This document shows, one piece after another, positions 8,276 through 16,670 of a stretch of 46,917 nucleotides of DNA; positions within the stretch are counted from its first letter, which is position 1; each line of letters opens with the position of its first letter. The stretch is from UBA12079 sp964608745 (lineage in GTDB: Bacteria > Patescibacteriota > Minisyncoccia > Phycocordibacterales > UBA12079). The stretch covers positions 1-46,917 of the forward strand of contig CAZSPC010000006.1 of the NCBI GenBank assembly GCA_964608745.1, in the 5' to 3' direction. Made by a program: the position numbers and the translations under genes. The notes under the pieces were generated by a model that did not search any database, had not been told where the DNA came from, and saw nothing but the letters and a program-made list of their open reading frames with translations.

Positions 8276-10168
8276 GTGAAAATTTTTACTAAAATCTTAA
8301 TATTGTTAGTTATAACAACGGCTGTTTTAGGCCCGTTTGGCTTTGGTAGTTTTCCTGAAGTAAAAAAAGTTTTTTCATCCAACTGTGATGAAGACGAAGT
8401 TTGGTGTGAGTATGGAATAAATAATGGTTCATGTGTTAAAGATCATTTAACATGTAGTAGAATGAGGGGGGAAACTAATGAAGAAGGTAGGGTAGAGCCA
8501 AACGAGATTTTAAAAGAATTTGGAATAAACTGCCGTCTTCTTCCTTGGCCAACACTTTCAGACTGTCTCGCAGAAGGAACCTTTCATTTAAGTTCATTAT
8601 CATCTGTGGTTTTAACAGCATCAGGTAATATTTTCAATTTCTTTACTCACTTTTCAATGAGGAAAGATGTTATTGATCAGAAATTTGTAACAGATTCATG
8701 GAAGGTTATGAGAGATTTGGCGAATATGATGTTTATTCTTTTGATGGTTGTGATTGCTATATCTATTATTCTTGATATGGGAACTTTTGCTAATAAACAA
8801 TTAGTAGTAGGGGTTATTATTGCCGCTCTAGCAGTTAATTTTAGTTTATTTGTTTCAAAAGTTGTTATAGATGCTGGTAATATTATTGCTCTTGGTTTTT
8901 ATGATGCAGTTTCAGCAGAAACACACCCAAATGATACAAAAATCGCAGAAACTAATAAATCAGGTGATGGTATTGAAATTTCCAAAAATGATTTATCTGG
9001 TTCTTTTGTAGCTGTTTTTAGTCCAGTGGAAATAATTGATGGGGATACCTTTAAAAAAGCTATTACAAATATAAAAAGTGAAAGACAAAAAAAATATGTC
9101 TTTACTTTTACAATGTTACTCTTGTTGGCTACTGCTTTATATGCTTCTTATATTTTCTTTCTTGCTGGTTTTCTGTTTGCGTCTAGGGTAGGTATGTTGT
9201 GGGTTTTAATGATTGTCTCTCCTTTAGCTGTTGTGTTAAGGGCTGTTCCTGGAAAAGGTAGTGGTTATTTTGATAAGTGGTGGGGGGAGTTAATTTCAAA
9301 ATCTTTTGGCATAGTTCCTTTTATGTTTATGATGTGGTTGATGGCGGTTATAATTAACAAAGGATTGTTTACATCAAATATTTTTAGTTTTAATGCGAGT
9401 AGTATTACGGATGGTATTGTGGGTTGGATGTCTGTCTTAATAGAAATGGGAATTAAATTTGTTGTTGTTATTACATTGTTACAGATAGCAATGAAACTAA
9501 CAAAAGCTGTTTATAATGATGGAGGTCTTGGTGATAAGGCGTTTGGTTTTGTTAAGAAAGTTGGCCTTGGTGTTGCTACTGGAGGAGGTGCTGTTCTTGC
9601 TAAGAATACCGTTAGTAGGTTGGGTGGTAAGGCTGTAAAAGCTATGGAAAATAGAGGTGTTGGAACAGGTAGGGTTGGACGACTTGCTTTGAAAGGGGCT
9701 AGAAATATTGAAAATGCAAAATATGGTTCTAAGGAAAGTTTGAAAGAAAAAGATGCTAGGATTGCTGCAGATAGAATGAAGGAAATGAAAGGTATAAAAA
9801 ATATTAAAGATGCCCAAGGAAATATTATTGTTGATAGACAGCAACAATTCCGTGATACTATGTTGAAAGGAAAACCTTCATTAATTGCTTTCATGACTGG
9901 TCAGAGAGCTGGTGAAAAAGCTTTTGTAGAAGGTTATAATAAAATTGAAGTATTAAAAACCGAATTGAATAGTTCAAAAAATATTCTAGATAGATCAAGA
10001 GACCAATTAAAGAAAGCAAAGAAAAGAAATGATAACAACCCTGGATCCGTCACACCTGCTGCTATGGATGCATTAAGGAGTCGTGTTAACACAGAGGAAG
10101 AAAAAATAAATAGTTTGAAGGAGAACTTAAAGAAAACACAAGAAAAATTTAAACCTAAGAAAAAATAA
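8276..10168 (+). CDS. VirB6/TrbL-like polytopic membrane protein
   Basis: 630 residues starting at GTG. A signal-like N-terminus is followed by a Cys-containing outside region (about 35-100), then several membrane spans: around 147-167 (MMFILLMVVIAISIIL), 172-195, 277-330 (two or three spans, LLLLATALYASYIFFLAGFLF and onward), 345-362 and 385-412. After residue 415 comes a Gly-rich stretch and a basic, coiled-coil cytoplasmic tail (about 470-630). This layout matches VirB6/TrbL-type inner-membrane channel components of type IV secretion systems; sequence identity is not recognisable by eye beyond topology and context. Neighbours agree: VirB4, PrgI and a VirB2-like pilin follow. The 13-nt gap to the next gene points to co-transcription. 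It may form the translocation channel for DNA or protein, or for a pilus. Confidence 0.75.
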   Translation: MKIFTKILILLVITTAVLGPFGFGSFPEVKKVFSSNCDEDEVWCEYGINNGSCVKDHLTCSRMRGETNEEGRVEPNEILKEFGINCRLLPWPTLSDCLAEGTFHLSSLSSVVLTASGNIFNFFTHFSMRKDVIDQKFVTDSWKVMRDLANMMFILLMVVIAISIILDMGTFANKQLVVGVIIAALAVNFSLFVSKVVIDAGNIIALGFYDAVSAETHPNDTKIAETNKSGDGIEISKNDLSGSFVAVFSPVEIIDGDTFKKAITNIKSERQKKYVFTFTMLLLLATALYASYIFFLAGFLFASRVGMLWVLMIVSPLAVVLRAVPGKGSGYFDKWWGELISKSFGIVPFMFMMWLMAVIINKGLFTSNIFSFNASSITDGIVGWMSVLIEMGIKFVVVITLLQIAMKLTKAVYNDGGLGDKAFGFVKKVGLGVATGGGAVLAKNTVSRLGGKAVKAMENRGVGTGRVGRLALKGARNIENAKYGSKESLKEKDARIAADRMKEMKGIKNIKDAQGNIIVDRQQQFRDTMLKGKPSLIAFMTGQRAGEKAFVEGYNKIEVLKTELNSSKNILDRSRDQLKKAKKRNDNNPGSVTPAAMDALRSRVNTEEEKINSLKENLKKTQEKFKPKKK

Positions 10169-10181
10169 TTAAATAATAATT

Positions 10182-10994
10182 ATGGACTATACAGTGTCAC
10201 AAATTGAAAAAAGATATAACCAACTCTTTAAAGATATAAAAGAGATGATTTCTTCATCTGAAACAACTCAGGAAATTTTTAATATTGGTTCTCGGGCAAA
10301 ATTACATATTGATCAAAGGGGAGAGTTGGCTGATGAAACCGGTTTATTAATGCTTGGTCTAACCAAACCAAATGAGTATGTAGGTAATCTAAAAAAGAGG
10401 TTAGGTATTTCTCAACTTCTTGCTGAACAAATTGCTAAAGAAATAAACGAAAAAGTTTTGTATAAAATAAGAGATTCTGTAAAAGAAATGAGTCGGGTGG
10501 AAATGCCGGAAGAGGAAATTAAAGATTTACAAGAAGAACTGAAAGAAGAAGGGTTGGTTTTGGATAATACGAAAATAGATTCTAATTTGGATAGAAAAAG
10601 AATGTTGAGTGAGATTGAAGATCCTGAAAAAATTAATAAAAGAGTTGAAAAAGAAGAGTTTAAAGAAGTTGAAGACAAGCAGTCTAAGGTGAGTGTACAA
10701 GATATCAAACCTTCGATTGAACAAGAAAAAAAACCAGCAATCTATAATCAGTTATCAGTACAACCTGTTGAAGCAGAAACAATCCAACAAAATAAAGAAG
10801 ATTCTAATTCTGTTTTACAAGATGAGCAAGAAAAATCAGAAAAATTATCAGGACCGATAAATTTTGTTCAAGACAAATTAAAAAAACCAGATAGTAATCC
10901 TATGAAAGAAAGAAATGTTACAGAAGAAGGGGTGGTTGTTGTGGAAAAAAAGGAAAAACCGACAATTGATCCTTATAGAGAGCCGATTGAATAA
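10182..10994 (+). CDS. Hypothetical hydrophilic coiled-coil protein in the T4SS-like block
   Basis: 270 residues, without signal peptide or membrane span. The first 110 residues look helical (IEKRYNQLFKDIKEMISSS and a Leu-rich segment near 75-100). The rest is dominated by Glu, Lys, Val and Pro (for example EEEIKDLQEELKEEG near 108-122) and is probably coiled coil followed by disorder. I recognise no family. It starts 13 nt after the VirB6-like gene and precedes the VirB4 N-terminal-like gene, so a cytoplasmic accessory role in the same machine is the simplest guess. Confidence 0.7.
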   Translation: MDYTVSQIEKRYNQLFKDIKEMISSSETTQEIFNIGSRAKLHIDQRGELADETGLLMLGLTKPNEYVGNLKKRLGISQLLAEQIAKEINEKVLYKIRDSVKEMSRVEMPEEEIKDLQEELKEEGLVLDNTKIDSNLDRKRMLSEIEDPEKINKRVEKEEFKEVEDKQSKVSVQDIKPSIEQEKKPAIYNQLSVQPVEAETIQQNKEDSNSVLQDEQEKSEKLSGPINFVQDKLKKPDSNPMKERNVTEEGVVVVEKKEKPTIDPYREPIE

Positions 10995-11165
10995 AATCAA
11001 AGATTTTATTCTCAAATTTTGAATTTTTAATTTCGAATTTCGATTCAATATCGAATTTTAGAAAAAATAAATTTCGAAATTAAAACATTAATTCATTAAA
11101 AATTTAATCAAAATTAGAAATTAAAAATTCGAAATTATTTTTAATTTCTCCAAAAATTAAAAAAT
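10995..11165. repeat. AT-rich inverted repeat, no gene inside
   Basis: The 171-nt spacer is built from words such as GAATTTTTAATTTCGAATTT and their reverse complements (AGAAATTAAAAATTCGAAATT near 11117-11138), so the transcript can fold into a long imperfect stem. It resembles the arms around the four-helix-bundle genes but encloses no gene. Confidence 0.5.
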
Positions 11166-11798
11166 ATGGCTACCAAATCATCTCCAACTCAAAATTTCGT
11201 ACCAGTGAAAGAAATTCGCGATGGGGTTGTTCTGCTTAAAGATGGTTCTTTAAGAGCTTTGGTTATGGTTTCCTCAATAAACTTTTCACTGAAATCTGTT
11301 GATGAACAAGAAGCAACTATTGCTGAGTTTCAAAATTTCTTAAACTCTCTTGATTTTTCGACTCAAATTTTTATTCAATCGAGAAAGTTAGATATTCGTC
11401 CGTATATCGCAATGATGGAAGCAAGAAAAAAAGAGCAGATAAACGATTTGATCAAAATTCAAACAAGAGAGTATATCGAATTTATCAAAAATTTTACTGA
11501 TAATGTAAACATAATGTCCAAAAACTTTTTTGTTGTGGTTTCTTATATGCCAGCTATGACCCAAGGAAAAAAAATTCCAATTCCAGGGATTGGAAAGAAA
11601 AAAGAGGGAGATGTAGAAAAAAAATCAGATTCTTTTGAAGAAAATAGATTGCAATTAGAACAAAGAATTGATGTGGTTGATCAAGGTCTTACAAGGATTG
11701 GACTAAGAACTGCTAGATTAGGTACAGAAGAGACTATTGAGTTGTTGTATAAAATATTTAATCCAGGAGAGTCAGAGAAACCTTTACAAATCGTTTAA
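11166..11798 (+). CDS. TraC/VirB4 N-terminal-domain-like protein
   Basis: 210 residues with no ATPase motifs. The pattern FVPVKEIRDGVVLLKDGSLR at the start, SINFSLKS near 40 and a long helical middle resemble the N-terminal domain of VirB4/TraC-type conjugation ATPases, which contacts membrane components. The ATPase itself is encoded separately at 13209, with PrgI between. Separate N-terminal and ATPase genes next to PrgI are, to my knowledge, common in Parcubacteria-type genomes, though I cannot confirm this here. A long AT-rich inverted repeat lies upstream, and the arm of a four-helix-bundle element starts 13 nt after its stop. Protein length and context make a T4SS role likely; domain assignment is by pattern only. 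Confidence 0.7.
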   Translation: MATKSSPTQNFVPVKEIRDGVVLLKDGSLRALVMVSSINFSLKSVDEQEATIAEFQNFLNSLDFSTQIFIQSRKLDIRPYIAMMEARKKEQINDLIKIQTREYIEFIKNFTDNVNIMSKNFFVVVSYMPAMTQGKKIPIPGIGKKKEGDVEKKSDSFEENRLQLEQRIDVVDQGLTRIGLRTARLGTEETIELLYKIFNPGESEKPLQIV

Positions 11799-11810
11799 AA
11801 AACGATTTGT

Positions 11811-12290
11811 AATTCCTAATTTCTAATATCTAATTCCTAATAAAAATTCAAATGTCAAAAAATGAAAAAGAAGTAATTTATGATTTAGAAGAACGAACAG
11901 CTAAGTTTGCAGAAAGTATCATTGAGTTTTGTAAAAAAATCCCAAAAAACGATCTAACAGTATCCATTATTAAGCAAATAATAAAAGCTGGAACGAGCGT
12001 AGGTGCTAATTATTGTGAAGCAGATTGTGCAGAATCAAGAAAAGATTTTGAACACAAAATTGGTATTTGTAAAAAAGAATCAAAGGAAGCAAAGTATTGG
12101 ATGAGAATAGTAGTAAAAGCTGTACCAGAATTAAAAAAAGAAGCGAAGGTGTTATGGAAAGAGGCTCACGAATTACAATTAATATTTATAACAATAGTGA
12201 AAAATTCAAGGAAAAATAAACTAAAAAATAAAACTTTTTAATTAAACATTTGAATTTTTATTAGAAATTAGATATTGGAAATTAGAAATT
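11811..12290 (+). mobile_element. Putative IVS-like element 1: S23 gene inside a 44-nt inverted repeat
   Basis: Left arm 11811-11854 and right arm 12247-12290 match as an ungapped inverted repeat at 41 of 44 positions by my alignment. The arm starts AATTCCTAATTTCTAATATC on the left. The left arm ends with the ATG of the enclosed gene, and the right arm stops three nucleotides before the PrgI ATG. In RNA this would put the gene in the loop of a long stem, as in 23S rRNA intervening sequences. Confidence 0.6.
11852..12241 (+). CDS. Four-helix-bundle protein (S23/23S rRNA intervening-sequence family)
   Basis: 129 residues. The pattern YDLEERTAKFAESII, then IKQIIKAGTSVGANYCEAD (about 47-66), KKESKEAKYWMR and LWKEAHELQLIF fits the TIGR02436-type four-helix-bundle family first found as the reading frame of 23S rRNA intervening sequences, and related to Avd of diversity-generating retroelements. 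Its biochemical role is not established; members form basic oligomers that bind nucleic acid. The protein is closely similar to the one at 12793. It interrupts the VirB4 N-like and PrgI genes and lies entirely within a matching inverted repeat, so it looks inserted rather than part of the secretion machine. Confidence 0.85.
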   Translation: MSKNEKEVIYDLEERTAKFAESIIEFCKKIPKNDLTVSIIKQIIKAGTSVGANYCEADCAESRKDFEHKIGICKKESKEAKYWMRIVVKAVPELKKEAKVLWKEAHELQLIFITIVKNSRKNKLKNKTF

Positions 12291-12293
12291 ATT

Positions 12294-12722
12294 ATGCGTT
12301 TTCATGTTCCACAATTTATCGAAGTAGAGGATAAGGTTTTTGGTCCTCTAACCATCAAACAGTTTATTTATCTTGCTGGTGGGGGAGGTGCTTGTTTTGC
12401 TGTTTTTAATTATTTACCAAAACCAATCGCGTTTTTAATAATTCCTTTATTAGCTGCTTTGTCAGTTGCGCTTGCTTTTTATAAACCAAACAATAGATCT
12501 TTTGTTAAAGCTCTTGAAGCAGGATTTGAATATCTAAGAAAAAATAAATTATATGTGTGGCAAAAGATTCAAAAAAAGAAACAATCACAAGAAGAGAATA
12601 AAAAAGAGAAAGATCATCTGGCGGAGTTAAATGTTCCTAGGTTATCTGACAGTAAATTATCTGATTTAAGTTGGAGCTTGGATATTAAGGAGAGGTTGGA
12701 AGATAATATGAATAATAACTGA
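12294..12722 (+). CDS. PrgI-family membrane protein of the T4SS-like machine
   Basis: 142 residues. It begins RFHVPQFIEVEDKVFGPLTIKQFIYL, the typical start of the PrgI family (named from the Enterococcus pCF10 conjugation operon, the VirB3-like component). Two adjacent membrane spans follow (about residues 25-40 and 46-62, IAFLIIPLLAALSVALAF), then a charged cytoplasmic tail. PrgI/VirB3 proteins associate with VirB4 at the inner membrane; the VirB4 ATPase gene is the next secretion gene downstream. The ATG lies three nucleotides after the right arm of element 1, so a stem in the mRNA would end just before its start codon and may affect its translation. Confidence 0.85.
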   Translation: MRFHVPQFIEVEDKVFGPLTIKQFIYLAGGGGACFAVFNYLPKPIAFLIIPLLAALSVALAFYKPNNRSFVKALEAGFEYLRKNKLYVWQKIQKKKQSQEENKKEKDHLAELNVPRLSDSKLSDLSWSLDIKERLEDNMNNN

Positions 12723-12739
12723 AGTTATTATTAATAAAT

Positions 12740-13179
12740 TTATAATTTTGTAATTTTATAAATAAATATAAAATCTTAAATTATAAATTATTATGAAATA
12801 TGATTTAGAAGAAAGGTCAGCTAAATTTGGAGAAAATATAATTGTTCTAATAAAAAAAATACCGAAAAACAATATCAATGATGTTTTAATAAAACAAGTC
12901 ATTCGTTCAGGAACAAGTATTGGGGCTAATTATATGGAAGTTAATCAAGCGAGTAGTAAAAAGGATTTTAGAAATAAGATTAAAATAGCAGTAAAAGAAT
13001 CAAACGAAACAAAACATTGGTTAAGGATGTTGGCAAAAGCAGATAAGCAAAATAAACAAGAATGTCAAAGATTATGGAAAGAGACTCATGAACTTACATT
13101 AATTTTAGCAAAAATTGCCAGAAATACAGATTCTAAAAATTAAAATTTAGGATTTATTTATAAAATTACAAAATTATAA
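12740..13179 (+). mobile_element. Putative IVS-like element 2: S23 gene inside a 28-nt perfect inverted repeat
   Basis: 12740-12767 and 13152-13179 are perfect reverse complements (28/28; the left arm starts TTATAATTTTGTAATTTTAT), with weaker similarity beyond them. The arms differ in sequence from those of element 1. Nearly the same arm sequence occurs without any gene at about 16135-16165. Confidence 0.6.
12793..13143 (+). CDS. Four-helix-bundle protein (S23/23S rRNA intervening-sequence family)
   Basis: 116 residues, the same subfamily as the gene at 11852: both have YDLEER-AKF-E-II, KKIPKN, a GTSIGANYMEV-type motif (about 41-51), KESNETKHWLRML and LWKETHELTLI. It sits between PrgI and the VirB4 ATPase, which are normally adjacent, and is bracketed by a perfect 28-nt inverted repeat. 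Two related copies in one operon could reflect local duplication, yet the bracketing arms are different, which argues for separate insertions into different hairpin sites. Confidence 0.85.
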   Translation: MKYDLEERSAKFGENIIVLIKKIPKNNINDVLIKQVIRSGTSIGANYMEVNQASSKKDFRNKIKIAVKESNETKHWLRMLAKADKQNKQECQRLWKETHELTLILAKIARNTDSKN

Positions 13180-13208
13180 AATTAAAAATTTGTAATATAA
13201 TATTAGTT

Positions 13209-15032
13209 ATGGGAATAGCAGACCAAATAAAAAAAACATTAGGAATCAAAAACAAAGAGGGTGTCGAAATCACCCCAACTCTACCACAGGATATTTACGA
13301 AACTGGTGTTTTAGAGTTACAAGATATTATTGCTCCGTCTGCTCTAAAAATCGCCCCAAAAGAAGTTAATCTTGGGGATAAAGTTTTAAGAACTTTCTTT
13401 GTTATTTCTTATCCGAGTTTTTTAACAGAAAACTGGTTTTCTCCAATTATTAATTTAGATAAGGAGTTTGATATTTCTATTTTTATTCATCCAATTGAGA
13501 CAGCGAGAATTTTACGAAGATTCCAAAAAAAGGTGGCAGAGGTACAAAGTCAAATTATGTCTCGTGAACAAAAAGGTATGGTTAGAGATCCGAGCTTGGA
13601 TGCTTCTTATCGTAATTTAGAGGAATTAAGAGATAGGCTCCAACAAGCCCAAGAAAGAATTTTTAATGTTGGTATTTATATTTCTATTTATGGTAGTAGC
13701 ACTAAAGAGTTAGATAAAGTAGAAACAGAAATAAGATCTATTTTCGAATCGAAACTTATTTATGTTCGCCCAACCCTTTTTCAACAAGAACAAGGTTTTA
13801 GGTCAGTCTTACCATTAGGAGATGATAAATTGCAAGTACATACAAAATTAAATTCTTCTCCACTTTCAAGTGTTTTTCCGTTCGTTTCTTTTGACCTTAC
13901 ATCCGATAAAGGAATTCTTTATGGAATAAACAGGCATAATTCAAGTTTGATTTTGTTTGATAGGTTTTCTTTGGCTAATTACAACTCTGTAACCTTTGCC
14001 AAGTCAGGAGCAGGAAAGTCTTATGCTGTTAAGTTAGAAATCCTCAGATCTTTAATGTTTGATACTGATATTTTTGTAATTGACCCAGAAAGAGAGTTTG
14101 AATATCTTGCTGAGGCGATGGGGGGTAGGTATTTCAATATTTCACTTTCATCAGAACACCATATTAACCCGTTTGATCTTCCACCTGCCAGAGAAGATGA
14201 AACATCTGCTAATGTTTTGAGGTCTCATATTGTCAGTCTTGTTGGGCTTTTCAGAATTATGCTTGGTGGTTTGACTCCGGAAGAAGACGCTATTATTGAT
14301 AAGGCTATTACAGAGACATATGCTTTGAAAGATATTACTGTTGATTCTAATTTTGATAATGTAGAGCCACCTTTGTTGTCGGACTTTGAACTTGTTTTGA
14401 CAGGAATGGAAGGGGCAGAATCTTTGGTTCAAAGAATTTCAAAGTATACAAAAGGAACTTGGTCTGGTTTTGTGAATAAGCCAACTAATGTTGATATCAA
14501 TAATAAATTTGTTGTCTTTTCTATTCGTGATATGGAGGATGAGTTAAGACCAGTGGCGATGTATATTATTACACATTATATTTGGTCAGCTGTTAGAAAA
14601 GAATTAAAGAAAAGATTGCTGGTGGTAGATGAGGCATGGCAAATGATGAAGTCAGAAGATGCCGCTTCTTTCTTGTTTGGTATGGCGAAAAGGGGTAGGA
14701 AATATTATCTTGGACTTGCAACAATTACTCAGGATGTTAATGACTTCTTGCGCTCACCGTATGGTTTACCGATTATTACCAACTCATCAATTCAATTACT
14801 TTTGAAACAATCTCCTACAACTATCGATTTGATTCAACAAACATTTAACTTAACAGACGAAGAAAAATATTTGTTGTTGGAGTCAGCTGTTGGAGAGGGA
14901 ATTTTCTTTGCTGGTGTTAAGCACGTTGCGATAAAAATTATTGCATCATATACAGAAGATCAAATCATTACATCCGATCCATCACAAATTTTAGCAATTA
15001 AAGAAGCCAAGAAAGAAATTGGTTCTTTATAA
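13209..15032 (+). CDS. virB4: VirB4/TraC-type conjugation ATPase
   Basis: 607 residues. It powers assembly or substrate transfer in type IV secretion and sits at the inner membrane. Walker A AKSGAGKSYAVKLE lies near 262-275, and Walker B RLLVVDEAWQMM near 468-479, followed by a conserved GRKYYLGLATITQD segment (about 497-510). The region upstream of Walker A (about 30-250) contains LPQDIYETG and SSVFPFVSFDL, usual in VirB4/TraC ATPase domains of the TraC/PrgJ type. The N-terminal domain of longer family members appears to be encoded separately at 11166. No relaxase gene is visible in this window, so whether the apparatus moves DNA, takes it up or builds a pilus remains open. Confidence 0.9.
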   Translation: MGIADQIKKTLGIKNKEGVEITPTLPQDIYETGVLELQDIIAPSALKIAPKEVNLGDKVLRTFFVISYPSFLTENWFSPIINLDKEFDISIFIHPIETARILRRFQKKVAEVQSQIMSREQKGMVRDPSLDASYRNLEELRDRLQQAQERIFNVGIYISIYGSSTKELDKVETEIRSIFESKLIYVRPTLFQQEQGFRSVLPLGDDKLQVHTKLNSSPLSSVFPFVSFDLTSDKGILYGINRHNSSLILFDRFSLANYNSVTFAKSGAGKSYAVKLEILRSLMFDTDIFVIDPEREFEYLAEAMGGRYFNISLSSEHHINPFDLPPAREDETSANVLRSHIVSLVGLFRIMLGGLTPEEDAIIDKAITETYALKDITVDSNFDNVEPPLLSDFELVLTGMEGAESLVQRISKYTKGTWSGFVNKPTNVDINNKFVVFSIRDMEDELRPVAMYIITHYIWSAVRKELKKRLLVVDEAWQMMKSEDAASFLFGMAKRGRKYYLGLATITQDVNDFLRSPYGLPIITNSSIQLLLKQSPTTIDLIQQTFNLTDEEKYLLLESAVGEGIFFAGVKHVAIKIIASYTEDQIITSDPSQILAIKEAKKEIGSL

Positions 15033-15054
15033 TTTGAAAGTATAAGTAATTAAG

Positions 15055-16071
15055 ATGTTTAATTTAATAAAAAAAGAAATAGTGATCTTTGTGGTAATAA
15101 TATCTTTTTGTTTACCGTTTTTTTCATCTGCTTTCGCAATAAAAGATGAACATATAACTATAAAAACAAAACCTTCTTACCCTAATGCCAATCAGTTTGT
15201 TACAGTTAGTGTTGGTAGTCATATAACTGATCTGGGAGATGCAGAAATACTATGGTTTTTGAATGGGCTTCTACAAAAAAAAGGTGTTGGTGAGACCAGC
15301 TTTACCTTTGAGACAGGTGATCTTGGAGAGACATCTAATATTATAGCCCAGATTACATCTCCTCATTTTAGTCCAATCGAAAAGACTATTAATATTAGAC
15401 CAGCAGAGGTGGATTTGTTCTGGGAGGCTGATTCTTATACCCCACCTTTCTATAAAGGAAAAGCTCTTAGATCTTATGGTTCAGGTTTAAAAGTAGTTGC
15501 TGTACCAAGTTTTATTGACGATAATGGAGGATTAATTGATCATAAAAAGCTCAGTTATAGGTGGGAGTTAGAAGGTTTTGTTTTGGGCAGTAGATCTGGT
15601 AAAGGAAAGAACACTATTTATCTTAGTGGTGAGGAGGTTTTGATGCAGGATTTGTTAGTTCTTGAAGTTTATTCTATAGATAACAGAATAAAAGCGAAGA
15701 GAGGAATTACTTTAGCAGATTATGATCCAAAAATTATTTTTTATGAAGAGGATCCTCTATTAGGAACAAACTATGATCATGCAATTACAGGTGACTTTAA
15801 TTTAAGTCGAGATGAAATTGTTGTGAGAGCAATTCCTTATTTCTTTTCAACTTTTGATGTTTTGGGCGGTGGGTTAGAATATAATTGGAGCTTAAACAAT
15901 GAACGATTAAATGATTTCAAAGATAGTGTTATTACTCTTAGACAAGGAGGCGATGAGGGAGGAGTAGCTTCTCTGTATTTACAAATAGAGAATATTTATA
16001 AGATATTACAATCAACCAGCGATGGTTTTAATATTAATTTTACTAGGAGTCAGAAAAAACTTTTTGAGTAG
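15055..16071 (+). CDS. Secreted protein with Ig-like/PKD-like beta domains
   Basis: 338 residues with a signal peptide (hydrophobic IVIFVVIISFCLPFFSSAFA, about 8-25; likely cut after SAFA). The mature part alternates beta-strand-like segments with a repeated W-containing core: AEILWFLNGLLQ, LSYRWELEGFVLGS and LEYNWSLNNERL, each followed about 20 residues later by a second conserved strand. This suggests three Ig-like or PKD-like domains, as in extracellular adhesion modules. It starts 22 nt after virB4 and precedes the pilin-like gene, so it is likely an outside component of the same apparatus. Family assignment is by fold pattern only. Confidence 0.7.
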   Translation: MFNLIKKEIVIFVVIISFCLPFFSSAFAIKDEHITIKTKPSYPNANQFVTVSVGSHITDLGDAEILWFLNGLLQKKGVGETSFTFETGDLGETSNIIAQITSPHFSPIEKTINIRPAEVDLFWEADSYTPPFYKGKALRSYGSGLKVVAVPSFIDDNGGLIDHKKLSYRWELEGFVLGSRSGKGKNTIYLSGEEVLMQDLLVLEVYSIDNRIKAKRGITLADYDPKIIFYEEDPLLGTNYDHAITGDFNLSRDEIVVRAIPYFFSTFDVLGGGLEYNWSLNNERLNDFKDSVITLRQGGDEGGVASLYLQIENIYKILQSTSDGFNINFTRSQKKLFE

Positions 16072-16247
16072 ATGTATTTAGAAATATTTTTTGAAAATTT
16101 GAATTTACTTAATTAAAATGTAGTTAAATTTTTAATTTTATAATTTTGTAATTTTTAAATAAATCTAAAATTTTAATTTTTAAAAATTGTTTTAGATTTA
16201 TAATTTAAAATTTATTTATAAAATTTAAAAATTATTTATATATTAAT
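16072..16247. repeat. AT-rich inverted repeat resembling an empty element-2 site
   Basis: Contains AATTTTATAATTTTGTAATT followed by TTTAAATAAATCTAAAA (about 16130-16170), nearly the left arm of element 2, and a mirrored arm (TTTTAGATTTATAATTTAAA, about 16191-16211; TTTATTTATAAAATTT further on). The inner arms AAATCTAAAA/TTTTAGATTT are perfect. Only about 19 nt separate them and there is no gene. Confidence 0.5.
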
Positions 16248-16670
16248 ATGTTTAACAAAAATAAAATAAAAAAAATAATAGCGTTTGCTCTGCCATTAAG
16301 TATTTTGTTTTTCGTGGTTACTTTTGCTTTCGCAGAAACAAAATATGCTGTACTGGAAACATTAGGAGGGAATATTAAAGATGAAGCAACTTTTAGTGAA
16401 TATATATCAGGTTTATTTAAATTATCTATGGGGCTGGCAGTCGTTTTGGCTGTTTTTCAAATCAGTTATGGCGGTTTTCTTTATATTACATCTGATTCTT
16501 TCACCCAAACATCATTAGGTAGAAAAAAAGTTCAGGCGGCGGTGACAGGTCTTCTTATTCTTCTTACTTCATACCTTCTTTTAAATACAATTAATCCTGA
16601 TTTAGTGAATTTGAATTTTGAAATTCCAGAGGCCAAGGTAAAAACAGAATCTAGTTCAGGGGGGGGGTGA
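16248..16670 (+). CDS. VirB2/TrbC-like pilin, ending at a G9 tract
   Basis: 140 residues. A signal peptide (IIAFALPLSILFFVVTFAFA, about 12-31) precedes a short outside segment, and two membrane spans follow (about 58-82, LAVVLAVFQISYGGFLYI; and about 97-115, AAVTGLLILLTSYLLLNTI) separated by a small basic loop with GRKKVQ. This is the layout of VirB2/TrbC-type major pilins. In the sequence as given the frame ends SSSGGG-stop, with the three Gly encoded by nine consecutive G (16659-16667). A change of one G opens a further 80-codon frame, so the C-terminus may be phase-variable or the read may hold a homopolymer error. Confidence 0.75.
   Translation: MFNKNKIKKIIAFALPLSILFFVVTFAFAETKYAVLETLGGNIKDEATFSEYISGLFKLSMGLAVVLAVFQISYGGFLYITSDSFTQTSLGRKKVQAAVTGLLILLTSYLLLNTINPDLVNLNFEIPEAKVKTESSSGGG

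Noticed and set aside
11852..13143. Diversity-generating retroelement, because S23 proteins resemble Avd
   Set aside because: No reverse transcriptase, template repeat or variable repeat is visible near any of the three four-helix-bundle genes.
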